Source: a virus
DNA length: 40,208 nt
Strand: one strand, 5' to 3'
Virus record (IMG/VR): IMGVR_UViG_3300046810_000022
Coordinates: 1 to 40,208 of that record
Shown in pieces: positions 22,132 to 30,685 of this stretch; the stretch's first letter is position 1, and each line of letters begins with the position of its first letter. Made by a program: the position numbers and the translations under genes. Under the pieces are notes generated by a model that saw only the letters and a list, made by a program, of their open reading frames with translations, was not told where the DNA came from and did no database searches.

Positions 22132-25100
22132 TCACCATCCCATCCTGGCTCGGTTCGCGGCGGCGAACAGATCCTCCTCGGAGCCGAGCGAGGAGCCGGG
22201 CGCCGCGTAGTAGTTGAGAGTCTTCGAGCTGCCCCCGTTCGAGGAGCCGTTGCCCAGGGCGCTGCCCACCGCGGATGCGATGTTGCGCGCCGTGGAGTTG
22301 GAGGTCGGACCCACGACCAGGGAGTCCTCCACCGCCTGAGCGATGTTGGACTTCTCGCCGACCACACCGAGAGAGAAGCCCTGCCCGAAGTACGAGCCGA
22401 GCTTCTTCGCAACCCGCGAGGGAGAGTGGATGCCGAGCGCCTTCTTGATGGCCTTGACCATCGAGTCAGCGATCTTCAGCATCTGCTTCTCGATCTTGTC
22501 GGCCTGCGATTCCAGACCCTTGACCAGACCCTCAGCCATGTGGATGCCGTTGTCGTACATCACCTGGCTTGCGGTCGCTCCGACCTTCCCGGCCGCGCTG
22601 GCGATCTCCTTCTCCAGCTTGTTGACCTGGTCGACGCCAGCCTTGCCCGCACCGAGGATCGCCTCAGCCGCATCCATGCCAGCCTGGGGGCCGGCCTGCG
22701 CGAGCTGATCGAACATCTCCGAGTTCAGGCCCAGCTTCTTCAGCTTGGCCAGCACGTCAGCGAAGTGCTTCGCCTGATCCCGAGCCTGCGTGAGCTGCTC
22801 GATGATCCCGGTGAAGCCGCCTTCCATGTTCGTGACGTTGGCGTCGTCGATGATCTTCTGCGCGATGTTCGCCGCGTAGTCGGCCTTCGCCGCCTTCAGG
22901 TCCGCGAGGGACTTCTTGGCGTCGTCGACCTTCTTCTTCAGCGAGTCGTACGAGGAGAGCAGCTTGTTGAGCTGCGCCTGGTCGGCCTTGACCTTGGCCG
23001 TCACCGACTTGCTCAGCTTGGCCTTGCCGATCAGACCGGTCAGATCCGTCAGGCTCTTCTTCACGTTGTCGAACTGCGACTCAAGGCCCTTGATCAGACC
23101 CTTGATGATCACAACACCGGCGTTGTAGAGAAGGACCTTGTCCTTGGGGAGCGGACCCTTCCAGTCGGTCAGCTTGTCGGTCAGGCTGCCGAGCTTGGAC
23201 TTGACCGAGCTGAACATCGACGTGATGCCGGAGATGAAGCCCTTGATGAGCTCCTTACCGGCAGAGAGCAGCGTCGAACCGAGCGAGCCCAGTGCGGACT
23301 TCGCCTTGCCGGGCAGCTCCTTGACCTTGGTGACGGCCTTGCCGATCCACTCGCCCACGGCGGAGACGAGCTTGCCCAGGCCGGTGACCGCCGCCGTCTT
23401 GATCGAGGACCAGGCGGAGGAGAAGAACCGGCCGATGGCCGCGAGTCCGTCAGTGACCAGACCGCGAGCGCCCGTGAAGAACACTCCGATGTAGCCGCGG
23501 ATCGCAGCGAAGGCTCCGGTGAAGACCTCACCGATCGCCTTCCAGGCGGACTTGAACAGGGCGCCGATGGCCTTGAGGCCCTTACCCGCAGCGCCGAGGA
23601 TGCCGACGTTCAGGAACACTTCCAGTGCGCCGAGGATCGTGTCCCAGACGCCCTTCAGCATCCCCTTGATGCCTTCCCAGAGCTGCTTGAAGCCGTCCTT
23701 GAAGGTGTCCCAGTTGCCGGTGAAGATGCCCTCGAACAGACCCCACCAGATCTTGAAGAAGCCGACGATGTAGTCGAAGACTCCGACGAAGAACTCCTTC
23801 AGTCCTTCGAGGACCAGGCCCACACCGTTGATCGCGGCGACGAGGGCGCCGGCCAGGATCTCGATGATGAACTGGAGCACCGGCACGAGGATCGGCATCA
23901 GGAAGTTGACGACCGCGAGCAGTGCCTGAAGGAACGGCTGGAGCGCCTCGACCACGCGAGAGATCGCGTCGGCCAGCGGAGGCAGTACGGACTGGATGAC
24001 CTCGGACAGCATCGGAAGCAGAGGCTGGATGACTGCCGTGATGATCTGGAGCGCGACAGCGATCACCGGCTGGAGGGCCGTGAAGATCGTGGTCAGTGCC
24101 GCAGACAGCACAGGCAGGATCGGGGCGAGTGCATCGATCAGGGCGGACGCCAGAGGCATCACCGCGGCGAGGATCTGACCGAAGATCGCAGCGATCGGAG
24201 GCAGGAGCGTACCGAGGAACTGGAACGCCGTACCGAGCAGGTCGCCGACGATCGGCACCATCTGCTCGATGATCGGAGCCAGCGCCTGGAACGCCTGCGT
24301 CAGCGCGCCGCCGAGGAGTTCGACGATCGGGATGAGCTGCGGAGCGAGCGTCGAGAAGGCGCTCGCGAGCGGGATGATCGCAGCCGAGACGAGCTGACCG
24401 AAGACCGGGAGCATCGCGGCAACGACCTGCATGATCGCGCCGAGCGCCTGGCCGAGCGGAGCCATCGCGGGAGCGAGGGCCTGCACTGCACCGAGCAGTC
24501 CGTCGAACATGGCCGAGATGCCCTCGGTGACAGCGGGCTGAGCGAGGGCCGAAGCCACCGCGTCGAGCGCCGTACCGATGATCTCGCCGGCCTTCGGGAG
24601 GACCGTCGTAAGCAGGGAGCCGAGCTCGATGAACAGGTTCTTGACTGCCGGCCCGGACGTCGTGGCGATGTTGTTCATCGCCTCGTGCGCAGCCTTGAAG
24701 ACGTCGGTCAGGCCGGACTGGAAGCCCTTGGAGTCGACCGTCTTGTGGATGCTGGCCAGTGCGTCGTTCAGCGTCCCGAGGGACGTACCGCCCGCCTCGG
24801 TCGCCGCACGGGCGACACCAGACAGGATGCCGTAGACGTTGTAGAGGACGCCGCCCAGATCCTTCAGGGCCTGGATGCCCTGGTCGATCTCGGCCTTGAT
24901 CCCGTTCTCGCCCTTGGCCTTCAGGAAGTCGGCGAACTGCTTGGAGATGTCGACGAACCACTGCGCGAGCTGCGGCAGGTAAGAGGTACCGACCTTGCCC
25001 AGCGTCGCGATGATGTCGGCGAACGCCTTGGTTCCACCGGTCGCGATGGTGATGGACGACGACAGGTCGGTGAACATCTGCCCCAGCGCGGGGGAGAGGG

Positions 25101-26127
25101 AGGAGCCGAGGTTCTTGGCGAAGGAGCCGAAGAAGCCGCCGAGTTCGGTGGCCGTGTCCGCCACGCCCTTACGGAACGCGGGGAGCAGGGAGTCGACCAT
25201 CTCCTTGATCGGAGCCTTGGCCTTCTCCCAGAAGTTCGCGCTGATCACGTTCTGGAGATCCGAGAGGGTCTGCTTGACCTCGGGGATGACCTTGTTGAAG
25301 TCCTTGAACGCGGCGATGGTGACGCCGAGTCCGACCGCGAAGCCACCCAGAAGTCCGGGAAGCAGGGCGACAGTTGGTCCGATCTGGGCCAGCGAAGCTG
25401 ACAGCGCGAAGAGGTTGCTCGCACCGGCAAGGCCAGCCGAAGCCAGGCCGGCCACGGCGGACGCAAGCGAACCGATGATCGGGACGCTCTTGTCGAGGTT
25501 CTTCAGGATGTCGCCGAACTTCTCGAAGAGGTTGTTCAGCACGCGGATGCCGGACAGGGCAGCGAGCGCGGTAGCCACCTTGGCGACAGCCGCGTTGTTC
25601 AGCTCGGGGACGATCGACACCGTGCGCGGCCGGGTCAGGACCGCGAGGCGAGCGGAGGTGGCAGCGCCACCGAGGGCGCTCATGTCCGGCTCGATCTTGA
25701 TCTTGAGCGGCGAGTTGTGGTCGCGCCAGTCGTTGAGATCGTCCGTCATCTTGCGGAGCGACTCGTCCGAGATCTTCAGGTCGACTGCACCCGCGTCGAG
25801 CTCGGACTGGAGCTTGACCTTGTCGCCGCTCTTGGCGCGGTTGGAGTACGCGCGGATCGCCTTGGCCAGCTCGCCGTTCATCGTGCTCGTGTCGATGCGG
25901 GTGTAGATCTTCACCTTGCGAGCGTCCGACTGGCGGTTGCGCTGGCTGATCTTGGAGATCTCGGTGAGGAGCTGACGCTCGAACCCGGCCATGTTCGGCA
26001 TGACCTGGACTTCGACCTTGAGCTTCTTCTCGTCCTTGGCGAGCTGATTCTCAGCCTTGCGTCGGAACTCACTGGTGTCCGGCAGGACGCGGACACTGAC
26101 GCGTCCGATGACCTGACCCTGGGGCAT
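22132..26127 (-). CDS. Tape measure protein
   Basis: 1331 aa, the largest gene. Begins with a basic coiled coil, then about 200 residues with two or three hydrophobic segments (near 215-290), a very long alternating hydrophobic helical stretch (about 530-800, rich in PLASAL, PIIEQMVPIVG type repeats), a Trp-rich part (FFKIWWGLFEGIFTGNW), and a C-terminal region with HSPSRVAKKLGSYF common in phage tape measures. It sets tail length and helps DNA entry. No peptidase or lysozyme domain seen. It follows the frameshifted chaperone genes. Confidence 0.93.
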   Translation of the reverse strand: MPQGQVIGRVSVRVLPDTSEFRRKAENQLAKDEKKLKVEVQVMPNMAGFERQLLTEISKISQRNRQSDARKVKIYTRIDTSTMNGELAKAIRAYSNRAKSGDKVKLQSELDAGAVDLKISDESLRKMTDDLNDWRDHNSPLKIKIEPDMSALGGAATSARLAVLTRPRTVSIVPELNNAAVAKVATALAALSGIRVLNNLFEKFGDILKNLDKSVPIIGSLASAVAGLASAGLAGASNLFALSASLAQIGPTVALLPGLLGGFAVGLGVTIAAFKDFNKVIPEVKQTLSDLQNVISANFWEKAKAPIKEMVDSLLPAFRKGVADTATELGGFFGSFAKNLGSSLSPALGQMFTDLSSSITIATGGTKAFADIIATLGKVGTSYLPQLAQWFVDISKQFADFLKAKGENGIKAEIDQGIQALKDLGGVLYNVYGILSGVARAATEAGGTSLGTLNDALASIHKTVDSKGFQSGLTDVFKAAHEAMNNIATTSGPAVKNLFIELGSLLTTVLPKAGEIIGTALDAVASALAQPAVTEGISAMFDGLLGAVQALAPAMAPLGQALGAIMQVVAAMLPVFGQLVSAAIIPLASAFSTLAPQLIPIVELLGGALTQAFQALAPIIEQMVPIVGDLLGTAFQFLGTLLPPIAAIFGQILAAVMPLASALIDALAPILPVLSAALTTIFTALQPVIAVALQIITAVIQPLLPMLSEVIQSVLPPLADAISRVVEALQPFLQALLAVVNFLMPILVPVLQFIIEILAGALVAAINGVGLVLEGLKEFFVGVFDYIVGFFKIWWGLFEGIFTGNWDTFKDGFKQLWEGIKGMLKGVWDTILGALEVFLNVGILGAAGKGLKAIGALFKSAWKAIGEVFTGAFAAIRGYIGVFFTGARGLVTDGLAAIGRFFSSAWSSIKTAAVTGLGKLVSAVGEWIGKAVTKVKELPGKAKSALGSLGSTLLSAGKELIKGFISGITSMFSSVKSKLGSLTDKLTDWKGPLPKDKVLLYNAGVVIIKGLIKGLESQFDNVKKSLTDLTGLIGKAKLSKSVTAKVKADQAQLNKLLSSYDSLKKKVDDAKKSLADLKAAKADYAANIAQKIIDDANVTNMEGGFTGIIEQLTQARDQAKHFADVLAKLKKLGLNSEMFDQLAQAGPQAGMDAAEAILGAGKAGVDQVNKLEKEIASAAGKVGATASQVMYDNGIHMAEGLVKGLESQADKIEKQMLKIADSMVKAIKKALGIHSPSRVAKKLGSYFGQGFSLGVVGEKSNIAQAVEDSLVVGPTSNSTARNIASAVGSALGNGSSNGGSSKTLNYYAAPGSSLGSEEDLFAAANRARMGW

Positions 26128-26130
26128 CGC

Positions 26131-26858
26131 TTACCTCCGCTTGGCGTTGAACTTGTTGTAGAGATCCGCCACGGAGACGCGGCGACCCTTCTTGCCCTCG
26201 CCCTTGTTCTTCTTCTCGGGCTTGGGGCGTGGCCAGAGCGGGATCTTGGGCGCCTTGCCCTTGCCCCACTGGCCGGTGGCTCTGGTGTTCTGGTTGATCG
26301 CGTCGAAGATGTCGGCCTGCATGTGGCGGTCAAGCCCCCAGCCGAAGTGGTCCCTGCCGCCCGACGCGAGGGCGATGGTGAGGGACGTGTCAGGAAGCCT
26401 CTGGACAAGAGCGAGGACAAGGGCCGGCGCGGGCCCCCGACCTGCGATCACCTCAGTGAGATCCACTCCGTAGTGGAAGAGCAGGTCGGGGTAGAGCCCT
26501 TCGCCGTACTTGTCGATCAGCTCTCCGAGGCCGAGGCTTCCCCCACCTGGGTGCCCTCGCTGTACGTCGCGAAGATCTGCGCCAGGACCGCGAGGTCGGA
26601 GCCGATCTCCGAGAGCAGCTTCTCGGCCGCCTTCTCGTTGTCGGCGACCAGGCGGATCGCGTCCGAGAGCACCTGCTCCTGGTCGACGTCGTCGCCGTCC
26701 AGCTTCTCCTGGATCTTCAGGAGCTCGGCGCGCTTCTCCTTCGGGAGGCGCAGGGGGTTGAGCAGTCGGACGACGAAGCCGTCGCCGAGCTCGATGTCAG
26801 TGGACCCGTACTTCGCTTCAGCGGCGGCACGGATGGAGTCGAGGGAGAAGTTGGCCAT
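26131..26858 (-). CDS. Tail assembly chaperone, long frameshifted product (gpGT-like)
   Basis: About 242 aa, made by a -1 ribosomal frameshift out of the short chaperone gene at the slippery run GGGGGAA (26544-26538). After slipping, the frame reads GELIDKYGEGLYPDLLFHYG then VDLTEVIAGRG and continues to a stop at 26131, ending in a Lys/Arg-rich tail. This tape-measure chaperone layout, two overlapping products just before the tape measure gene, is general in long-tailed phages. The frames on both sides of the run join without a stop, which strongly supports the shift. Confidence 0.88.
26517..26858 (-). CDS. Tail assembly chaperone, short product (gpG-like)
   Basis: 113 aa. Helical, with LLNPLRLPKEKRAELLKIQE and a second half VLAQIFATYSEGTQ typical of actinophage chaperones. 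ATG 26858 has GGAGG about 10 bases upstream. Most ribosomes stop at 26517; a minority shift at 26538-26544 to make the long form. Confidence 0.9.
   Translation of the reverse strand: MANFSLDSIRAAAEAKYGSTDIELGDGFVVRLLNPLRLPKEKRAELLKIQEKLDGDDVDQEQVLSDAIRLVADNEKAAEKLLSEIGSDLAVLAQIFATYSEGTQVGEASASES
26538..26544 (-). other. -1 ribosomal frameshift site GGGGGAA
   Basis: On the - strand GTG GGG GAA GCC: the tRNA on GGG can re-pair one base back on GGG. The position, 24 bases before the short-product stop, and the downstream open frame fit a programmed frameshift. Confidence 0.85.
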
Positions 26859-26915
26859 GGGGTTGCGGACCTCCAAGAAGTAGGGGAGAGGAGAGCGCGG
26901 ACCGTCGTGAGAAGA

Positions 26916-26969
26916 GCCCCGAAGGGCCCCCGGTGTGCGAGGAGGTCCGCACCACTTGCACACCGGGGG
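26916..26969 (-). terminator. Hairpins after the major tail gene, with a stoperator-like site in the loop
   Basis: CCCCCGGTGTGC (26927-26938) pairs perfectly with GCACACCGGGGG (26958-26969), and a second hairpin GCCC-CGAA-GGGC (26916-26927) follows on the - strand. GTGTGCAAGTGG of the operator-like motif (26963-26952) forms one arm end and the loop. Probably a partial terminator that lowers expression of the genes after the abundant tail protein. Confidence 0.7.
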
Positions 26970-26987
26970 AGATCAGATGAGCCCTGA

Positions 26988-27728
26988 TCAGGCAGCCGGG
27001 CCGGAGACCCAGGAGTCGCCATCCCAGCTCGCCGCGGAGGCGTCGCCGAGGACGACGTTCTGGCCCGTGGTCCAGGCCGAGGTCGGCGTAGCGATGACGG
27101 AAGCCAGCGCAGCCAGGTTGGCCGGAACGGTCGAGCCCTCCGGGGTGAAGGAGCCAGGCGTACCAGCGGTCGCACCGGTTGCGACACTTGCACCAAGCGG
27201 CGTGATCGCGTAGGTGTAGGTGTTCGAGCCGAAGGCCATCGGCTTCACGCCGATCGGCAGGCCGGCCAGCGACTCGGTGTCACCGAAGGACACGTCGTCA
27301 GCGCGGTAGATCTCGGCCTTGGGGGCGTAGAACGCGAAGTGGTTCTCGCCGTCCACGAACACCGCGAGGAACGCGGAGACCGTGGGGGTCGGCTCGGTCG
27401 GAACACCGACAGTGCCGTTCGGCAGGACCGGGGCGTTGGAGCCGTAGTACAGCTTCAGGCCGGGGACGTCGAACTGCTGGAGGGTGAAGGTCATCGTCTC
27501 GGTACGGGCCGAGTACTTGGTGCGCAGGCTCTTGTTCTGGAGCGTGCCGATGACCGTGGCCTCGCCGCCCTCGGAGGCGATCGAGAAGATGTCCTCCAGC
27601 GAGGTGTGACCGACGATCGACCAGGGAGAGGTCGGGACGAGCAGGTCTTCGGGGAGGTCGGTTCCGACCGGCGCCGTCAGGTAGTTGCCGGAGCCGATGA
27701 CGAGGGTGGCGTTGTCGTTCAGTGCCAC
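26988..27728 (-). CDS. Major tail protein
   Basis: 246 aa. Beta-rich tube protein with TMTFTLQQFDVPGLKLYYG and FAFYAPKAEIYRADDVSF, then a C-terminal add-on (VIATPTSAWTTGQNVVLGDA, ending SWDGDSWVSG) of the sort that decorates tail tubes. Position just before the chaperone genes and followed by a strong hairpin support the call. Contains one operator-like site (27181-27193). Confidence 0.88.
   Translation of the reverse strand: MALNDNATLVIGSGNYLTAPVGTDLPEDLLVPTSPWSIVGHTSLEDIFSIASEGGEATVIGTLQNKSLRTKYSARTETMTFTLQQFDVPGLKLYYGSNAPVLPNGTVGVPTEPTPTVSAFLAVFVDGENHFAFYAPKAEIYRADDVSFGDTESLAGLPIGVKPMAFGSNTYTYAITPLGASVATGATAGTPGSFTPEGSTVPANLAALASVIATPTSAWTTGQNVVLGDASAASWDGDSWVSGPAA
27181..27193 (-). promoter_or_regulatory. 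Stoperator-like site within the major tail gene
   Basis: Exact GTGCAAGTGTCGC on the - strand, same as 11199-11211. Confidence 0.55.
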
Positions 27729-27740
27729 GAAGTGTTCTCC

Positions 27741-28238
27741 TTACGGGATGGGGTACGGGCGGTTGCGCGGCTTGCGGATCTCGATGTCGTAGGTCGCTTC
27801 GTAGCGCCAGACACCAGTGGGAAGGTCCGCGTACTGGACCGGGCCGGTCGACGTCGCCCAGTCGGTAACCCGACGAGGAGCAGACGCGAGGTCGACCCGA
27901 GTGATGTGGCCGCGCGAGGGCACGACCTTCTGTGAGAGCCAGGCGTCGCGGATGACCACGCGCACGGCCTCGGAGAGGATCGCGGCGTCTTCGTCGCCAT
28001 CGGGGTCTTGACAGAAGACGTGCACCGCGACGCGGGCTGCGTCGAGGAATCGGGTGTCGCCCTGCCAGTTCCCGAAGGACGGGTCACGGCGAACGAGTAC
28101 GAGGGGGAACGTCTGATCCTTGGCGATCAGGGACTTGACCTGGATGCCAGGCAGTCCGTCGCGCAGGATCGCGAGCATCAGGTCTTCGACCGGGGAGAGC
28201 TCGGCGAGCGCCTTGATCTCCGGAGGGAGACCGGCCAT
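27741..28238 (-). CDS. Tail terminator protein
   Basis: 165 aa of mixed alpha/beta sequence (VEDLMLAILRDGLPGIQVKSL, then FPLVLVRRDPSFGNWQGD and ARVAVHVFCQD), matching the pattern of tail terminators that cap the tail tube. It lies directly before the major tail gene and overlaps the preceding gene by one base. The assignment is by gene order plus fold pattern. Confidence 0.78.
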   Translation of the reverse strand: MAGLPPEIKALAELSPVEDLMLAILRDGLPGIQVKSLIAKDQTFPLVLVRRDPSFGNWQGDTRFLDAARVAVHVFCQDPDGDEDAAILSEAVRVVIRDAWLSQKVVPSRGHITRVDLASAPRRVTDWATSTGPVQYADLPTGVWRYEATYDIEIRKPRNRPYPIP

Positions 28239-28693
28239 CAGCCTCTACCTCCTCCGCGCTTCTTGCGCGCCTTGATCTTGACCTTGCGCTTCTTGGGGCT
28301 GGCCTTCGGACCTTGCTTCTTCGGGAGGTGCGAAGCCTCTTCGAGGATGTGCAGGCCCTGCATCGCGCCGACCGTGTACTCGTCGATGACCTTTCCTTGG
28401 CCGTCGACCACTTCCACGTCGTAGGCGTTGCGGCCGAACTCGATCGACAGGGCCGAGTTCGAGTTGGTCTTGGCGTTGGTTCCGTTGGCGTCGGCGAGAA
28501 CGACGTAGGCGTCGATGTCACCCTTGGCGATCTCGATCTGGGCGACGCCCTCGACCTTGTGCTGGATCAGGAGCTCTTCAGCCCTGACCCCGATCTCGAA
28601 CGCGCGCTGGTCGACTTCCGCCTGCACCTCGGGGATGGAGGCGATGATCTCGCCCATGGTCTTGCCGTTGAGGCCCTTGTAGATGTAGGCCAT
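28238..28693 (-). CDS. Head-tail connection / tail completion protein
   Basis: 151 aa. Helical N-terminus (VDQRAFEIGVRAEELLIQHK), a strand region (YVVLADANGTNAKTNSNSAL, FGRNAYDVEVV), and a Lys/Arg-rich tail. The layout is that of the small HK97 gp10-like / DUF5403-type proteins at this position. The basic tail may contact DNA. Overlaps neighbours by one base at each end. Confidence 0.75.
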   Translation of the reverse strand: MAYIYKGLNGKTMGEIIASIPEVQAEVDQRAFEIGVRAEELLIQHKVEGVAQIEIAKGDIDAYVVLADANGTNAKTNSNSALSIEFGRNAYDVEVVDGQGKVIDEYTVGAMQGLHILEEASHLPKKQGPKASPKKRKVKIKARKKRGGGRG

Positions 28694-29034
28694 CAGCTCG
28701 GCCTCTCGCGCACGTCGATCGACCAGTGCCGAGTCCTGCGCTCGCCGTGGTGGTAGGCCGGCGGGGTCACGATGTCCCAGACCTTGCCCAGCATCTCGAC
28801 CCGCGACCAGAGCTCAACCCCTTCGAGGTTGGCGTCCACGATCATGCGGGTGATGTTGATCTGCTGCTGACCGGGAACCTCTGCTCGGGCCGAACGCTGC
28901 GGGATCAGCGCGCACCGGACCTGGTGTGGGCCGTCCGCGTCGGCGACGAGGATCTCGTTGCCGCGGTTGTCGGTGTGGTAGCGGCTCTTCCAGATCGTCG
29001 CCGGAACTCCCCGCCTACGCTGCATCGAGCTCAC
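28693..29034 (-). CDS. Head closure (stopper) protein
   Basis: 113 aa of mainly beta structure (HQVRCALIPQRSARAEVPGQ, VELWSRVEMLGKVWDIVTPP), which resembles SPP1 gp16-type stoppers that seal the portal channel. Overlaps the upstream connector by 4 bases. The call rests on order and size. Confidence 0.78.
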   Translation of the reverse strand: MSSMQRRRGVPATIWKSRYHTDNRGNEILVADADGPHQVRCALIPQRSARAEVPGQQQINITRMIVDANLEGVELWSRVEMLGKVWDIVTPPAYHHGERRTRHWSIDVRERPS

Positions 29035-29498
29035 CAGGGTTCCTCCTCATCCCGGTACAGCGGGAAGGGGGACTGGTCGGTGGGGACGTAGCTGGCACGG
29101 TGCCGGTAGCGCCGGATGTCGGAGCCCCAGGCGCTCACGCCGACCGACACGAGGCCGGGCCGCTTGCCGCCGATCTCCGCGAGGAGCTTCTGCTCGTCAG
29201 CGGTGAAGTAGACCGTGCCTGCGTTCTCGCCCTGGCTGTCGTTCCAGCCCAGGGTCTCGTCTCCCGCTCGGGACTGGGTGTAGCCCTGGGGGTTGTCCAT
29301 GAACCGCTTGCACGCCTTCAGGACCAGGGTCCGTACGAGGCGAGGGGCGGAGGCTGCGTCCGGCCAGTCACGGCCTACGTAGTAGACCGCGAGGTCGGAG
29401 GCGTCCTCCAGGGCTGAGGTCGCGATGCGCTCCTCGTCAGCGTCGAGCGTCCAGTCGAGGCGAGCCTTCAGCTCATCGAGTGTGGCGAAGTTCGCCAA
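29031..29498 (-). CDS. Head-tail connector (adaptor) protein
   Basis: 155 aa. Helical start with FATLDELKARLDWTLDADEE and RIATSALEDASDLAVYYVGR, as in gp6/gp15-type adaptors below the portal. TTG 29498 is the start, with AAGGAG 8 bases upstream. Follows the capsid gene. Confidence 0.82.
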   Translation of the reverse strand: MANFATLDELKARLDWTLDADEERIATSALEDASDLAVYYVGRDWPDAASAPRLVRTLVLKACKRFMDNPQGYTQSRAGDETLGWNDSQGENAGTVYFTADEQKLLAEIGGKRPGLVSVGVSAWGSDIRRYRHRASYVPTDQSPFPLYRDEEEPW

Positions 29499-29523
29499 GA
29501 TGGTTCTCCTTCACTCACGGGGA

Positions 29524-29556
29524 GGGGCGGGATGCGCAACTTGCACACCCCGCCCC
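29524..29556 (-). terminator. Hairpin after the capsid gene, with a stoperator-like site in its loop
   Basis: GGGGCGGG (29524-29531) pairs with CCCGCCCC (29549-29556). The loop contains the exact 15-base GTGTGCAAGTTGCGC (29548-29534, - strand). Probably a partial terminator or mRNA stabiliser behind the most abundant late product. Confidence 0.65.
29534..29548 (-). promoter_or_regulatory. Stoperator-like site (15-base exact form)
   Basis: GTGTGCAAGTTGCGC on the - strand, in the loop of the post-capsid hairpin. Confidence 0.65.
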
Positions 29557-29570
29557 ACTCAGCCGATGGA

Positions 29571-30617
29571 TCAGACGCCAGCGCCGTCAGCGGTACCGGC
29601 GACACCGGTGATCGCAGCGAGCTCGACCTGCGCGGCGTCGGGGCCGTCCGGGTCGGGCAGCACGTCAGCGGTCGCGTCCAGGTCCAGCTTGATCGCGCGG
29701 ACGAAGTGCTCGTACTGCGAGACGAACGCCTGGTTCGTGCCGGAGTCGACACCCAGGAGCTCGTCCTTGACGGAGCGGAAGCCCTTGTAGGTGTTGACCA
29801 CCGAGCGGTCGGTCAGGTAGTTCGCGTCGTAGTCCTGGATCCAGCGCAGGGCCACACCGTTGTGAGCGGCAGAGCCACCGGTCACCGAGGACGGGACGGA
29901 CGGGGCGCCGGTCGCGAAGATGAACGCGGAGCGGTGCATCGCGAACGCGGCGTCGGAGGGAACCTCCTGCGAGACGATGATGTCGAAGCCGAAGCGCCGA
30001 CCGATCGAAGCCTCACGCAGGGCGGAGACCGCCTCCTGCTCGCCGACGTTACCGGCGAGGTTGAGCTTGTCGTCCGTCAGGAGCGCGAGCTCCCAGCCGG
30101 AACCGACGAGGAGGACACGGCCCTCCAGCGGGACGCGGAACTTGTTCAGCACGTCACGGGCGCGGATCAGGGTGGCCCGCAGGTCACGGCCGGACAGGGC
30201 GCCGGCCAGGGTGACGGAGTAGTTCTCGTCGACCAGGGCGTCGACAGCCTGGCGCTCCAGGCCGCGACCGATCGCCTCGGTCTGCTTGGCCATGAGCTTG
30301 GCCCAGCCCGCGAGGTCGAAGTCGCGCTGCTCGTCGGTCAGCTTGACGGCCGAGTAGATGTCGCCACCGAAGGTGACGGCGACCGTCTTCTCGCTGTACT
30401 CGTCGAAGGTGATCGGAGCGGACCGCGCGTTGCGGAAGCCGTACGACCGGAAGGGCAGGACGCCCTCGACCTTGACGTTGATGGTGTCGTTCTTGGCGCC
30501 CTTGAACTGGTCGATGCCCTCGCGCTGGAAGAGCGCGGGGACGACGAGGGCCTGCTCCAGAGCGACCGCCGCGGTTGCGGCGATCTTCTCGGGCTTGACG
30601 ACGATGTGTTCAGCCAC
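29571..30617 (-). CDS. Major capsid protein
   Basis: 348 aa. HK97-fold type sequence of the P22 coat-like kind: AGWAKLMAKQTEAIGRGLER (spine helix), GRVLLVGSGWELALL, GFDIIVSQEVPSDAAFAMH and GVALRWIQDYDANYLTD. There is no long N-terminal delta domain; a separate scaffold gene is upstream. GTG 30617 has GGAG about 11 bases before. An operator-like site precedes the start and a hairpin follows the end. Confidence 0.9.
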   Translation of the reverse strand: MAEHIVVKPEKIAATAAVALEQALVVPALFQREGIDQFKGAKNDTINVKVEGVLPFRSYGFRNARSAPITFDEYSEKTVAVTFGGDIYSAVKLTDEQRDFDLAGWAKLMAKQTEAIGRGLERQAVDALVDENYSVTLAGALSGRDLRATLIRARDVLNKFRVPLEGRVLLVGSGWELALLTDDKLNLAGNVGEQEAVSALREASIGRRFGFDIIVSQEVPSDAAFAMHRSAFIFATGAPSVPSSVTGGSAAHNGVALRWIQDYDANYLTDRSVVNTYKGFRSVKDELLGVDSGTNQAFVSQYEHFVRAIKLDLDATADVLPDPDGPDAAQVELAAITGVAGTADGAGV

Positions 30618-30654
30618 GGGTTACTTACTCCGTTCGGTAGGGGAGGATCGGCGT

Positions 30655-30669
30655 GCGCAACTTGCACAC
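30655..30669 (-). promoter_or_regulatory. Stoperator-like site upstream of the capsid gene
   Basis: Exact 15-base GTGTGCAAGTTGCGC on the - strand. With two more bases, GTGTGC and GCGCAC can pair around AAGTT, so the site could also form a small RNA hairpin. Confidence 0.65.
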
Positions 30670-30685
30670 TTGCCAGAAGGGGTGG

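Noticed and set aside
22120-25401. 1093-codon open frame on the + strand
   Set aside because: Antisense shadow of the tape measure gene caused by G/C third positions; composition is Arg/Leu/Asp/Glu-rich with no ribosome site. The same applies to the + strand frames at 2065-4155, 5442-6839 and 33751-35523.
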